Below, one piece after another: positions 44,901-53,761 of a DNA stretch of 64,000 nucleotides. A program made the translations under genes and the position numbers. The DNA lies in the NCBI GenBank assembly GCA_900544685.1, contig UQWA01000003.1, positions 80,290-144,289 of the forward strand, given 5' to 3'. The notes under the pieces are model-generated. The model was not told where the DNA came from. It saw nothing but the letters and a program-made list of their open reading frames with translations, and searched no databases. The first letter of the stretch is position 1. The number at the start of each line of letters is the position of its first letter. Source of the stretch: an uncultured Lachnospiraceae bacterium (GTDB lineage Bacteria > Bacillota > Clostridia > Lachnospirales > Lachnospiraceae).

Positions 44901-47900
44901 GATCCGGATGGAATGACAACTTCCTTTGTTGCCTCAGTCAGATCTGTTCCGATCCATCCGGTAAATTCATACTTTTCTCTGACTGGCTGTTCCAGTACGA
45001 TATCCTTACTTTCAATCGTGTAACTGTCTGGATTGTTCTTTGCACTTCCATAGGTTTTGTTGTAAGTAAGTGTATAGGTCACTGGTTTCCAGTTTGCATA
45101 ATAGGTTCGTTCTCCGCCTTCTCCTTTTGTCACAGAAACTGTCTTTGTCAGATCACTCAGTCCCGTTCCTGTCCAGCCGGTAAACTCATACCCTTGCCTT
45201 GTCGGTGCCAAAAGTTCAAATGCCTCTTCCGTTGTATATACAGAAGGATTTTTTTCTGCATTCTGTCCGCCATTCAGTTCATAATGAATCGGATAGGTAT
45301 TTGCTTTCCAGCCCGCATATATGGTTTCATCCTGAGCAAGAATTTCTTTTTCTGCATCAAAAGGATCTGTTGCTGCCGCATTATGATACCATCCTGTAAA
45401 GGTATAATATTCTCTTACCGGTTCTTCTGGCAGTAAGGTTATTGGGTATCCGCTGTAACCGGTTATTTCACTGATTACTGTAGTAATTTCACCGTCCCGG
45501 ACTGCATAATTACGGTCAAAAGTAATCTTCAGTTCTTTCGCCCACCTTGCATAAAGCGTCACGCCGCCTGTCAGGATATAGGTACTTAAATCCACCGGCT
45601 GTCCCTGATATTCTTTGTCCATGTACCAGTCCATAAACTGATATCCTTCATATTCCGGAGTCAGAATATTCCATAATTTATCCCCGACATGTAAGGTTGA
45701 ATATGTAAATGTGTAATATTCTGATTCATCCCCATCAAATACCGGATGTATCTGCTGTTCCTCATCCTCTCCGGTGACATACTGCGCCTTTCCCTTTACC
45801 GGACCAAAAGATATCGTTACATCACAGGTCCAGTCTGCATACAGAATCACATCTGTTTTTAGTGTTTCACCAAACAGATACGGATCTCCGGAGCAGTCTT
45901 GTGTCGTATACCAGCCGCGGAATGTCAGCCCGTCTATTGTCGGATTCTTTACTTCCTGTGTGACTTCATTTTCCGTAAAATATGTCTGTTTATACTGTCC
46001 CATTCCGGCATAATTATACAGATACGTAATACTGTGCTTTCTGTATGCCTGAAGCGTAATCGTCAGATCCTGCGCCGGCATTACAAAACTTATCCGGTTA
46101 TTCTGCACGTTAAATTCTACTGTATCATTATCACTTTTTACTTCCAGTCCTCCATAACCGTCTTTCAGTGCCACTTCCAGTTCTACTTTTTGTCCCGGCT
46201 GGATTCCCTCTTCTGTGATCTGTTCCGGATTGACAAACTGATAATGTTCAATTCCTTCTCCAGATACAATGTTCAACTGCACTTTTCCAAAATTCATGTC
46301 CAGATATACATCTTTTGCATATTCCCGTCCGGTGACAGTAAGTCCGGTACTTGCACTTTCTCCTCCGTTTACAGACATTTTAACCGGACGCTGTGTGCCG
46401 TCAAACACACTTCTGGAAAGCGAAAGATTGTAAACTCCGTTTTCATCCTTTGTAAAAGATTCTTCCTGTGCCCCGTCTTTTGGTGCCATGCGGAATTCAT
46501 ACTGATTCTCTTCACTTGCACTGTTCAGACGGATATGATAATTAATCTGGTTCTCAAACCCTTCGAACCTGCGGATAAACAGATAATATGTCACTTCATA
46601 TTCCTGTGTTCCCGGATACACATCATAACGCACCACGCCATTATCCGTTGTCATATAACAGAAATTACTGATCCTCGGAGACGCATATTGTAACTGAGCG
46701 ATACTTCCATTCTGCGCCGGTTCTCCCCATCCATAATCCATTCCTGCAAGATCCGGGTACATAGTCTGAGCCGCAGCAATCACTTCACCCAAATTCAGTG
46801 TTCCGGTTGCATTCGCTTCACTGATTCCGCCAACCATATGAGAAGAGGAAAACGATGTCTCAAATACTTTTGCATTATCCCATTCTGCCGCTTCCAATCC
46901 CCAGTTTCTTGCACACCAGTCATAAAGTAAAACATTCACTTTCTGAGTTGTGGTTGATACATCACATTTCTTTTCCAGATGGAATCTCTGCACCTGTTTC
47001 TTCACCAGAGCTGATGATGCATGATCTTCATATGTTAAAACCAGATCAAGGGAAACTTCACTGCAGGCGTATTTCCCTGCCAGTAATTCATCCATGTAGA
47101 TGTAACCCGGATTCTTATTTTTTGTCTTATCCCCGACTATAAAGATTTTATTTCTCGGATCATCTGAAGGAACCGTTTCCTCGTTTATCTTCAGATTTTC
47201 GATGGAAAGCTTATATTTTCCTGATTTTGCATATAACTGTTCATTCTTCTGGCATTTTCCGCCCATCAGATTCCATGTCTTCATCGGAATGGTTTCAAAT
47301 CCGAATACCGTCTTATGATCTGCATTCGCACTGGATTTTTCCCAGAGCTTTGCCAGTTCCTCTTCATCCATATAGCTCATGCTGCTGGATACGGAGGTGG
47401 ACCACAATGGCCAGCGTCCGGTATAGACCGTCCAGTTCTTGCGTATGGTCTTGAAAATTAGTCTTACTTTCAGACCAAGGGATACTACAACATCAATACC
47501 TACCTCAAATTTTAATGCTCCAAGGTTCGTATTGGCTCCGCTCAAAAGATTCGTGGTATTGAAGAACAGACCTGTCAGCTCCGCATAGGCATACAGGCTT
47601 CCGGTTATATAGGCCGTGGCAATTCCACACATGGTTACTGACAACGTCAGCCGCAGTCCCACGCGGACTCCTACCTTTCCAATCAAATAAATATTATTGG
47701 TTACGGAGCTCTCAAGCTTCTCCGTATAGGAGCTTCCTTTGAATTTCAGGAAGTTGTATTTGAAGCCGATGCGTTCCCCGCTTCTGGCTACGATCTCTAC
47801 GCCAAAGGTTGCCAGGACTCCCACCTGTCCTACCAGATGAACCTCAAAGCCTACGGTAATAATTCCATAGAAAGAGAATTTCAGATTCAGAAGCAGGATA

Positions 47901-50482
47901 TCAAAAAGATCATTATATTTCAAAGAGGTTGCCACGATGGAGTTCATGGTATCCATCAGATCTGATACAGACTGATCATAGGATTCATAATCGCCCTCTT
48001 GGATTCCTTCCGGTTTGACAATCTCACTTAAGGTATCCTTTGCTTTTGAGAATACGGTTGTTTTTCCGCCAGTAGTAGCTGTAACCGTCAGTTCAATCTT
48101 CGACATGGACCGGATCGTCACAGACATATCGATCCAGACTTTGCCACCGTCTACATTCGTCTTCACGGACAAAGACTGGGTAAAGGACAGCTTCGGCTGA
48201 ACAGTCAGCATGTTCTTACCGTCTTTTTTAATGTTGGCAGTCGCTGAAATGCTGATGTTTGCCGTCACTTCACTGCCTGATACCTTCAGCTTCACTACCG
48301 GTCTGCCAGGTGTCAGAGTTGCCGTCATACCCGCCAATGCATATGTACCTTCTCCGTACAGGTCATCCAGCATATCCTGTGTCTCCGGTGCACTCATGAC
48401 AGATACCAGCATCTGAGCCTTCAGTTCTTCATTCTCCTCTACCTGTCTGGAAAGTCTGGATGTCAGCACTTCCAGATCTTCCTCCGACAGTTGCTGATCC
48501 ATCTCTACATCATCCGTAACGTGAACATCGAAGTCTGCCAGGTAATCCTCCGGGCTGGCATATCCATAAGTCAGATGTACCCCATCTGCGGTATCTTCCA
48601 CGCTCAAAATCTGTGCAAACAATACATATCCATCAAAAGAACCCTCTGTATATGCATCAATATTTATTTCATCTCTGCCGATCTCACCATCATAGAAAGC
48701 TACGATATCGCCTTCCTGATATGTGGTATCATTGTTTTTTACCAGAATTTCGCCAGGAATGTACGCTGCCTCTTCCACTTCCCCGGCATCTGCACCATCA
48801 GGATCTGCTACCGCCTGATTGCTTTCTGTCTCTGTTTCTGATACCTCTTCTACGACAGTTTCCAATTCGGCCTCTTCCATTTTCTCTGTCTCAGAAAATG
48901 TTTCTGTCTCTAAATCCGTCTCTTCTTCAGATGCTTCATCCACAGATACCACCGGCTGATATTCCATCACATCATCCCAGAGCACATAGGTCATATCATC
49001 AGAAAAGCCGACTACTTCTACCTGCTCTTTGTATACAGATACTACTGCTGTATCGGTATCATCTGAATAATCTGCAAAATGCACACCTCCAGATACAATG
49101 ATGCTGAAGGTTGCTCCCGGTTCAAATCCTGTCTCACCATCTTTTTCATAATAAGATCCGGAAATAGCAAATCCATCTTCTGTTTCAGTAATATCCAGTT
49201 CCGGATCCAGCGCTCCTGATCCTGCCTCTACACGGACATTCTTTTTCACTTCATCCAGAGTCATTTCTTCTTCTGTTCGAAGAAGAATCGTTCCCTGCCA
49301 GTCAAAATCTGTCAGGTCCGCTGATGTTCCGTCTTTTTCTGTTTCCTGTGCCTCTTCTGATACAAAGAAAGCATACAGCGTCAGAGACTCTTCCAGCGGT
49401 TCTGTATAGGAAAATGCCGTAGTACATTCCGGATCCACGCACCATCCACCGAAGGTATATCCATCCTTTTCGGTATAAATCTCATTGATTGGTCTGGTTA
49501 ACAGATTTTCTCCCTTTGCGAAGATCTGTGGCTCCAGTTCCCGTCCGCCCATGGTGTCAAAAGTCACTTCGATTGCTTCCGATGCATCCACAAATCTTGC
49601 ATAAAGTGTAGTTTCGCCTTCTGCAACCGCAAACTGAGAGCAGCTCTCTGTGAATGCTTCATCCTGATACCAGCTGGTGAAAATAAATCCATCTTTTTGC
49701 GGATTTTGTTCCGGGAACGGAATGGTTTCACCAGGCTTCACCATTTTGCTGTCATAGACCTGTCCATCTGCCATAAAAGTCACCTGATAAGATGACAGCA
49801 CCAGTTCTTCCTGCTGACCAGATGCCAGTGTCATCTGATTTCCTTCTGGCATTTCAAGCTGAACCGCCTGTCCGGATTCATTCCTCACAGAACAGGTGGC
49901 TCTGACCGTTGCAGTCTCTAATGCACCCGTTACATGAACCATACCAAGTGCGCCATTGCCTTCCAGCAGGACACTTCCTTCTCCTTCCAGAAAGATTTCC
50001 GGAATCTTTGTTTCTGCATCCATATGCAACGTCAAACTCTGACCCTTTACAGTCTGAACATACAGCTGTTCCAGTTCTGTTCCGCTTAGCCGCAGTTCAC
50101 TGACCTGATCTGCTGTAAATCTTTTTGCTTTCACATCTGACAGTTCCAGCTTTTCTGTAGCAGCCGCTGCAATTTCACCATAGTCCAGCCCTGACAATGT
50201 ACACTCTTTTGCAGTAATCAGCAGATTTTTCGATTCATCTTGCGTCCGAAGCGCATCTGCTTCCTGCTGCGTGGTAACTGTCTCATATTCTCCGGTCCAT
50301 GCCTTAGCCCGATCAGGCAATAGAATCTTTTCTGTGCCTGTCTCCTGCACCTCGCCAGATTCCTGTACCTGGCTTCGATCCATCTCCAGTGACTGTGCCA
50401 GCCCGGTGCTACCCATTGTACTGGTCAGCATGACCACTGCCATCAGCATAGCGATCCAGCGTTGTCTCCGTTTTCTCTTCAT
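41930..50482 (-). CDS. Giant secreted InlB-repeat protein (2,850 residues)
   Basis: A signal peptide (WIAMLMAVVMLTSTMGSTGL) is followed by a beta-helix-like region and two InlB/Flg_new-type repeats near residues 230-375. An acidic Glu/Thr-rich linker lies near 510-575. A region with alternating hydrophobic/Gly strands lies near 850-1040, and at least five more InlB-type repeats (pattern GYxFTGWY... LYAxW) near 1484-1870. Ig/MBG-like beta domains cover about 2200-2690. The last 150 residues are Pro/Thr/Glu repeats such as TEPPAPETSTPQ. No LPXTG, terminal helix, SLH or choline-binding repeat follows; the protein ends SMEPVQNSGDS. Adhesion or sensing at the cell surface is inferred. Confidence 0.85.
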   Translation of the reverse strand: MKRKRRQRWIAMLMAVVMLTSTMGSTGLAQSLEMDRSQVQESGEVQETGTEKILLPDRAKAWTGEYETVTTQQEADALRTQDESKNLLITAKECTLSGLDYGEIAAAATEKLELSDVKAKRFTADQVSELRLSGTELEQLYVQTVKGQSLTLHMDAETKIPEIFLEGEGSVLLEGNGALGMVHVTGALETATVRATCSVRNESGQAVQLEMPEGNQMTLASGQQEELVLSSYQVTFMADGQVYDSKMVKPGETIPFPEQNPQKDGFIFTSWYQDEAFTESCSQFAVAEGETTLYARFVDASEAIEVTFDTMGGRELEPQIFAKGENLLTRPINEIYTEKDGYTFGGWCVDPECTTAFSYTEPLEESLTLYAFFVSEEAQETEKDGTSADLTDFDWQGTILLRTEEEMTLDEVKKNVRVEAGSGALDPELDITETEDGFAISGSYYEKDGETGFEPGATFSIIVSGGVHFADYSDDTDTAVVSVYKEQVEVVGFSDDMTYVLWDDVMEYQPVVSVDEASEEETDLETETFSETEKMEEAELETVVEEVSETETESNQAVADPDGADAGEVEEAAYIPGEILVKNNDTTYQEGDIVAFYDGEIGRDEINIDAYTEGSFDGYVLFAQILSVEDTADGVHLTYGYASPEDYLADFDVHVTDDVEMDQQLSEEDLEVLTSRLSRQVEENEELKAQMLVSVMSAPETQDMLDDLYGEGTYALAGMTATLTPGRPVVKLKVSGSEVTANISISATANIKKDGKNMLTVQPKLSFTQSLSVKTNVDGGKVWIDMSVTIRSMSKIELTVTATTGGKTTVFSKAKDTLSEIVKPEGIQEGDYESYDQSVSDLMDTMNSIVATSLKYNDLFDILLLNLKFSFYGIITVGFEVHLVGQVGVLATFGVEIVARSGERIGFKYNFLKFKGSSYTEKLESSVTNNIYLIGKVGVRVGLRLTLSVTMCGIATAYITGSLYAYAELTGLFFNTTNLLSGANTNLGALKFEVGIDVVVSLGLKVRLIFKTIRKNWTVYTGRWPLWSTSVSSSMSYMDEEELAKLWEKSSANADHKTVFGFETIPMKTWNLMGGKCQKNEQLYAKSGKYKLSIENLKINEETVPSDDPRNKIFIVGDKTKNKNPGYIYMDELLAGKYACSEVSLDLVLTYEDHASSALVKKQVQRFHLEKKCDVSTTTQKVNVLLYDWCARNWGLEAAEWDNAKVFETSFSSSHMVGGISEANATGTLNLGEVIAAAQTMYPDLAGMDYGWGEPAQNGSIAQLQYASPRISNFCYMTTDNGVVRYDVYPGTQEYEVTYYLFIRRFEGFENQINYHIRLNSASEENQYEFRMAPKDGAQEESFTKDENGVYNLSLSRSVFDGTQRPVKMSVNGGESASTGLTVTGREYAKDVYLDMNFGKVQLNIVSGEGIEHYQFVNPEQITEEGIQPGQKVELEVALKDGYGGLEVKSDNDTVEFNVQNNRISFVMPAQDLTITLQAYRKHSITYLYNYAGMGQYKQTYFTENEVTQEVKNPTIDGLTFRGWYTTQDCSGDPYLFGETLKTDVILYADWTCDVTISFGPVKGKAQYVTGEDEEQQIHPVFDGDESEYYTFTYSTLHVGDKLWNILTPEYEGYQFMDWYMDKEYQGQPVDLSTYILTGGVTLYARWAKELKITFDRNYAVRDGEITTVISEITGYSGYPITLLPEEPVREYYTFTGWYHNAAATDPFDAEKEILAQDETIYAGWKANTYPIHYELNGGQNAEKNPSVYTTEEAFELLAPTRQGYEFTGWTGTGLSDLTKTVSVTKGEGGERTYYANWKPVTYTLTYNKTYGSAKNNPDSYTIESKDIVLEQPVREKYEFTGWIGTDLTEATKEVVIPSGSMGDRSYTALWTTTDPIEQILHRMELLADEHPYEKNLIDYLTEEDFYAVTDTSIEKRNERLENTLQNEVEAYLKSLIEQDGESGNYQTGEIGAYADQIQVKAVLKKADRTGDPDKQVYTWEIETTYTDDQGEEHKGRIDSYMASLVKMTPELRMPDMNRLTYGQKVKDSTVQYEGNALYMNKDLLVETQVPGTFDWKEEEKEKVPFGRNNGTTDSEYAMIFTPDMAVADLYTPAEEKVPLLTQIGVVVICEDVNDRDYDPDSALTTGTARLMLANEDGIAGTEELQIEGLLKEGTYTFLKDGKPDMAPEKDKKVLYQGYTLEETLNTDEGSYGSGAYVILNPDGVKTKATIYKIEKDKMNIILPTVTGEYEYGTLLEKVTFTGGNVTYGTGVREITGTWSWTEPGSALATVPTQVCSMKFQPNDTVGYAEFTVNMDVTVKKKEIAVPEITGTRTYNGNKQYSGLENTALYTVTDNGGTEAGDYTATVTLNDPEHYCWKDITEDSVTVPYTIGKAKATVSGTAARIELVYGQELTLALTEGQTEEKKMCLAGKNVTGLKVEFQGKTVPGKWEWDLTGANAQPWDANETTPYTAKVKFTPDNDSIEADEEKTVEVLVRKATPDYSGCDITASAMYQTKDPQYYLNCSNLQSKKDPVNPVTGKGVGGNWGWENDGSVYPTENGLRTAVFTPYPFLENNYTTVNASVYVEVKTPSKVAYTVKAVSSLKRTSDFPPQYNDLFKDGITSGVFEGNKSELSGEIDIPVSISGRVNPQKLTVTLGNSNYYIGSIKLSARGTRSEETSTAPLNWSQTLVGGSSTSYIYTIALTDYLAWENLVVEVVVKDRTASQSRKNARKLETESELLTETVTEPQTETAVSETEPQTNTTEITVPESTAPESQTTETTAPETQIPETEPPQTQVPETNPPETSAPETSAPQTEPPAPETSTPQTEPPAPETAAPQTETSASPPPAETQAPEVQSAESMEPVQNSGDS

Positions 50483-50598
50483 CCTTTTTTTCCCCTTTCG
50501 GCATGTCTGTCTATTTGCAAAATAGTTCTATATTAATCAAAAGACTAAAAAAGAAAAATCCTTTCACTTTATTTTCATTTTTTATAATTTTTTTTGTA
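50483..50598. other. Leader region of the giant surface-protein gene
   Basis: A very AT-rich gap with a purine ribosome site (AAAGGGGAAAAAAAGG) before the ATG. I found no convincing sigma-A promoter. A TGAAAG and a GTCTT 15 bases apart near 50532-50558 on the minus strand loosely resemble an ECF-type promoter, but this is a weak match. Confidence 0.3.
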
Positions 50599-50630
50599 TA
50601 AAAAAACACCGGAACTTTGCCGATGTTTTA
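50599..50630 (-). terminator. Terminator after the PrsW-type gene
   Basis: On the minus strand AACATCGG pairs with CCGGTGTT (G-U pairs included) around a 7-base loop and is followed by seven T. It separates the sigma-factor operon from the giant gene. Confidence 0.65.
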
Positions 50631-50650
50631 TATATATCCCAATATTCGTT

Positions 50651-51283
50651 TTATATCGTATGCTTTTTCATCAACTGACGGGCAAAAAATATGACTGTAA
50701 TGCACAGAATCGGGAATAGATAGCCGCATCTCTGCCAGCTTCCGCCTGCTGTAACAAGAAGATTGTAGATTCCGTGGAATACTACGCAGAATCCCATAAT
50801 ACCTGCAATACCTATCAGCCGAAGCCAGGATCTCTGAAATACAAATGCCAGACCAAGCCCTGCTGCGATTCCTCCGCATAGATGCATGGCTCCTGCTGCG
50901 ATTCCTCTGAGAAACAAAAAGTTAAAATTCGCCGCCCCATTTTCCGTCAGATAACAGATGTTCTCGAATGTGGCAAAGCCAACTGCAATCAGAATGGCAG
51001 CCATTACGATATCCTCTTCTTCCGGTTCAAAGATAAACAGCCAGAGAAGAAACGGCAGGAATTTTAAAACTTCTTCACAGACCGGTGTAATCTCCACTGC
51101 AGTAACCAGTGTATTTGCTCCATATACCGCCATAAAAAAACTTGTCACATAAGACGCCAGCAGGCACATCACCATCCCGCAGAGAATAAAGCTGATATAT
51201 TCCCTCTGTTTTCCTTTTACAAAAAGTAATGCAAGCAAGAATGGAACTCCGATACATACCAGAATATTTTCCAGACAGCTCAT
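50651..51283 (-). CDS. prsW: PrsW family intramembrane metalloprotease
   Basis: A 210-residue protein with about seven to eight membrane helices. Three PrsW hallmark motifs are present: PVCEEVLKF (EExxK) near residue 70, FATFENICY near residue 103, and His-containing helices HLCGGIAAG and FHGIYN. In Bacillus PrsW makes the first cut in the anti-sigma factor RsiW. Here it is the last gene of an overlapping operon that begins with an ECF sigma factor, so a similar role is likely. Start codon overlaps the preceding gene by four bases. Confidence 0.85.
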   Translation of the reverse strand: MSCLENILVCIGVPFLLALLFVKGKQREYISFILCGMVMCLLASYVTSFFMAVYGANTLVTAVEITPVCEEVLKFLPFLLWLFIFEPEEEDIVMAAILIAVGFATFENICYLTENGAANFNFLFLRGIAAGAMHLCGGIAAGLGLAFVFQRSWLRLIGIAGIMGFCVVFHGIYNLLVTAGGSWQRCGYLFPILCITVIFFARQLMKKHTI

Positions 51284-51885
51284 TTACACTCCTCCTTCTT
51301 CAACCAGAGAAACAGACTGCACATGGTCGCCATCAACAGAAAATCCACAGCAAAATACAGATTGAAATGTGTATATCCTGTTGTAAAAACAGAAACAATA
51401 TAAAGCAGAAGCTGCCACACAATCACAAGTACCATGGCAAGCATCAGCATTCTCTTTTCCATCCGATAACCCAACAGAGCATAATAAAAGATACATGCCG
51501 TTACCAAAGCAAACGCAACGGTAAATGGATAAGACGGGCCCAAAATCTTCCAGCCGATAACCATAGCAGCTTCCACAATTGTCAGTCCCAGAACCAAAAC
51601 ATCCAATTTTCCTCTATATCGACGTGTTTCCATCAGGCACAGTGCCAGAAGAAACAGATAGGATGCCATCCATGCCATTTCCGATACATAGAAAACCTGC
51701 GGCACTTTTCCCATAATAACCAGATAAAGCAGATAGTACAGCGTTCCCATAGAAAAGCTGGCATAAGTACCTGCCAGAATCAGGAATCTCCGGTTTTGCA
51801 TATGCAGTCCCTGTAACAGAGAAAACAACGCAAAAAGTAAAAATAATCCTACCTGTATGCCATTATCTATAATCTCAAAACTCAT
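51280..51885 (-). CDS. Seven-helix membrane protein of unknown function
   Basis: A 201-residue protein made almost entirely of hydrophobic segments, about seven helices, with the short loops QNRRF, METRRYRGK and RMEKRM on the cytoplasmic side by the positive-inside rule. I recognise no family. It overlaps its neighbours by four bases on each side (ATGA junctions), so it is made in step with the two-helix protein and PrsW. The architecture resembles 7TM sensor modules, but no signalling domain is attached. Confidence 0.65.
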   Translation of the reverse strand: MSFEIIDNGIQVGLFLLFALFSLLQGLHMQNRRFLILAGTYASFSMGTLYYLLYLVIMGKVPQVFYVSEMAWMASYLFLLALCLMETRRYRGKLDVLVLGLTIVEAAMVIGWKILGPSYPFTVAFALVTACIFYYALLGYRMEKRMLMLAMVLVIVWQLLLYIVSVFTTGYTHFNLYFAVDFLLMATMCSLFLWLKKEECK

Positions 51886-52220
51886 GACTTCTTCTCCGTA
51901 TCTTTCCGCCTGTGTTCTTTAACACGATATAGCAATGCGGTGGTTATGGATCCTAAAAAGAAAGAAAAAATTCCTACCACAATATATCCAAGCTGAGACT
52001 GACTGGCAATCAGGCTGGCTGCACCGGAATTATGCATCACAGAGCCATCCACAGCCTGGTTCATCAGTCCCGGCATAACAAGTCCCAACGAGACTACCAG
52101 TACTAGACAAGCTGCTACACATCCTGCTTCCAGCCAGCGCTGTTTCTTTCTTTGTTGTTCTTTTTGGATCTCTTCTGTTCTTTGGGAAATCAGATCCATA
52201 CGTTCTTCACTGGTGCGCAT
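51882..52220 (-). CDS. Two-helix membrane protein, candidate anti-sigma factor
   Basis: A 112-residue protein. Residues 1-31 are a charged cytoplasmic helix (TEEIQKEQQRKKQRWLEAG), then a membrane helix at about 32-52, an outer loop of about 25 residues, a second helix at about 77-97 and a basic tail. It overlaps the sigma-factor gene by 14 bases, the usual place for an anti-sigma factor. The cytoplasmic part is much shorter than a normal anti-sigma domain and has no zinc HxxxCxxC motif, so the role is inference only. Confidence 0.6.
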   Translation of the reverse strand: MRTSEERMDLISQRTEEIQKEQQRKKQRWLEAGCVAACLVLVVSLGLVMPGLMNQAVDGSVMHNSGAASLIASQSQLGYIVVGIFSFFLGSITTALLYRVKEHRRKDTEKKS

Positions 52221-52761
52221 AGGTAAAGCCCTCCTTTTCCAGAATTTTTTTCATACTCTTTTTTGCACGGTGCGCCAGATTTGTAATCTGAGAAACACTT
52301 TTCCCCATTACCTGTCCCGCTTCTTCATACTTCATATTTTCAAAATAGAGAAGATACAGCACTTCCCTGTATTCATCCTTCATTTGCTCCAGTGCATGAA
52401 TAATCTGGCGATTCTGCTCCTTTCGAAGAATATCTGCATCCGCACTCATAACACCGGACATCTCAAATTCTGTCTGATGGTGATCTAATAATGGAAAACG
52501 CTTCTTCTTGCAGTGCCGAAACGAAAGATTCCTCGCCGTCTTATACAGATATGCCTTAAAACACCATCCCACACTGATGGGTCGTTTCTTGGCAAACATC
52601 TGCGCAAAGGCTTCAATCATCAGATCCTCTGATTCATGATAATCCGATATATACCCACTGATATAACGGATCAGCGGATCTCCATAGCGTTCCACCAGCT
52701 CTTCCGCCGCCTTCTTATCTCCCATATAGTATCGTTCATATAACCGTTCATCTGTCAACAT
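52207..52761 (-). CDS. ECF-type RNA polymerase sigma factor
   Basis: A 184-residue sigma-70 family protein. Region 2 includes LIRYISGYISDYHESEDLMIEAF, quoted here as YHESEDLMIEAFAQMF. Region 4 includes YEEAGQVMGKSVSQITNLAH, the HTH that reads the -35 box. No region 1 or 3 is present, as in ECF factors. I prefer the ATG at 52761 with AGGAAC upstream; a GTG 16 codons earlier has no ribosome site. It heads the operon with two membrane proteins and PrsW. Confidence 0.85.
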   Translation of the reverse strand: MLTDERLYERYYMGDKKAAEELVERYGDPLIRYISGYISDYHESEDLMIEAFAQMFAKKRPISVGWCFKAYLYKTARNLSFRHCKKKRFPLLDHHQTEFEMSGVMSADADILRKEQNRQIIHALEQMKDEYREVLYLLYFENMKYEEAGQVMGKSVSQITNLAHRAKKSMKKILEKEGFTYAHQ

Positions 52762-52849
52762 TTTTTGTTCCTGTTTCTTTCCTTTACCGTAACTGTTCCA
52801 TTCTTTCACAACACATAATTGTCAGATCTGAGCAGTTACCTTTTAAAGC

Positions 52850-52878
52850 AGTATAACATTTTGTTTCTTTCATTTCCA
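52850..52878 (-). promoter_or_regulatory. Promoter of the sigma-factor operon
   Basis: On the minus strand TGGAAA (52873-52878) and TATACT (52850-52855) are 17 bases apart, a sigma-A pattern. I saw no second copy of an ECF-like promoter here, so autoregulation is not evident from sequence. Confidence 0.45.
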
Positions 52879-52923
52879 TATAAAATGCCATTCATCTTAC
52901 CCGAAAAGGAATTCATAACGTAG

Positions 52924-52953
52924 AAAAGGGTCAAGTCTTTCGACTTAACCCTT
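52924..52953 (-). terminator. Terminator after rpmF
   Basis: AAGGGTTAAGTC and GACTTGACCCTT form a 12-position stem with a GAAA loop on the minus strand, followed by TTTTC. Confidence 0.75.
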
Positions 52954-52972
52954 GATTCTATCTCATTTCTAA

Positions 52973-53152
52973 TTAGTCCTGAGCGATGATCTCTTTTTTA
53001 TTGTAAGTACCGCAGTTCTTGCATACTCTGTGAGACATCATCAGTTCGCCGCACTTGCTGCATTTTACAAGGTTTGGAGCTACCATCTTCCAGTTAGCTC
53101 TTCTCTTGTCTCTTCTACCTTTAGAAGATTTATTCTTTGGACAGATTGACAT
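52973..53152 (-). CDS. rpmF: 50S ribosomal protein L32
   Basis: A 59-residue protein beginning MSICPKNKSSKGRRDKRRAN, with a zinc-ribbon pair CSKC and CKNC near residues 31-47. It follows yceD by three bases, the standard yceD-rpmF pairing. A good terminator ends the unit. Confidence 0.95.
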   Translation of the reverse strand: MSICPKNKSSKGRRDKRRANWKMVAPNLVKCSKCGELMMSHRVCKNCGTYNKKEIIAQD

Positions 53153-53155
53153 GGT

Positions 53156-53683
53156 TTACACCTCCTTAAATTTGCTAAAGATTTCCTGGATCTGTGCCAT
53201 CCTGGGATCCAAATCTGTAGGCTCACAGTCGCAAGTCTTCAGATTCAAATTGGTCCCACAGGTATTACAGAGTCCCTTACAGTCTTCCTTGCATAATACC
53301 TTTGATGGCCAACTCACCAGTATCTCTGAACAGACAAGCTTATCCACATCCAGATTGTATCCTTCTATAAAATACTGCTCATCCAATGCCTGAATCCGTT
53401 CTTCCTCATCCAGCTTCATATCAACTTCTTTCTCGAAATCAAGTGGAATCGGTGTATCAACTTCTTCCAGACACCGGTCACAGGGAATCGCCAGAACAAC
53501 TTCTGCACTTCCCTTAATCTGTAAATTCCGTTCTCCTTTGTTCATAATTTCCAGAGACACCGGACTTTTACGAATGATAGGATAATCACCAAACGTTCCA
53601 TGGAACTGATCCATCTCCAGTTCAGCATTTATCTGCATCTTTTTCCCGTCGATTTTCAAAATATCATGTAAATCAACCTGCAT
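53156..53683 (-). CDS. yceD: YceD (DUF177) family 23S rRNA accumulation protein
   Basis: A 175-residue protein of the DUF177 family, needed for normal 23S rRNA levels in E. coli and plants. The C-terminal part carries conserved cysteines CKEDCKGLCNTCG and CDCEPTDLDPRM, and an earlier IPCDRCLEEVDTPI. It is followed by rpmF, which supports the assignment. Confidence 0.9.
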   Translation of the reverse strand: MQVDLHDILKIDGKKMQINAELEMDQFHGTFGDYPIIRKSPVSLEIMNKGERNLQIKGSAEVVLAIPCDRCLEEVDTPIPLDFEKEVDMKLDEEERIQALDEQYFIEGYNLDVDKLVCSEILVSWPSKVLCKEDCKGLCNTCGTNLNLKTCDCEPTDLDPRMAQIQEIFSKFKEV

Positions 53684-53713
53684 AATGCCCTCCTATCCTA
53701 TCCACACCTGTTT

Positions 53714-53742
53714 ATTATAACGATCCATGTAATATTTGTCAA
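53714..53742 (-). promoter_or_regulatory. Consensus promoter of yceD-rpmF
   Basis: On the minus strand TTGACA (53737-53742) and TATAAT (53714-53719) are perfect consensus boxes with a 17-base spacer. Confidence 0.8.
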
Positions 53743-53761
53743 TCATTAAATTGCATTTTTT

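Noticed and set aside
44387..46693. Long plus-strand frames opposite the giant protein gene
   Set aside because: They lie wholly inside a continuous 2,850-codon gene and have no domain signature.
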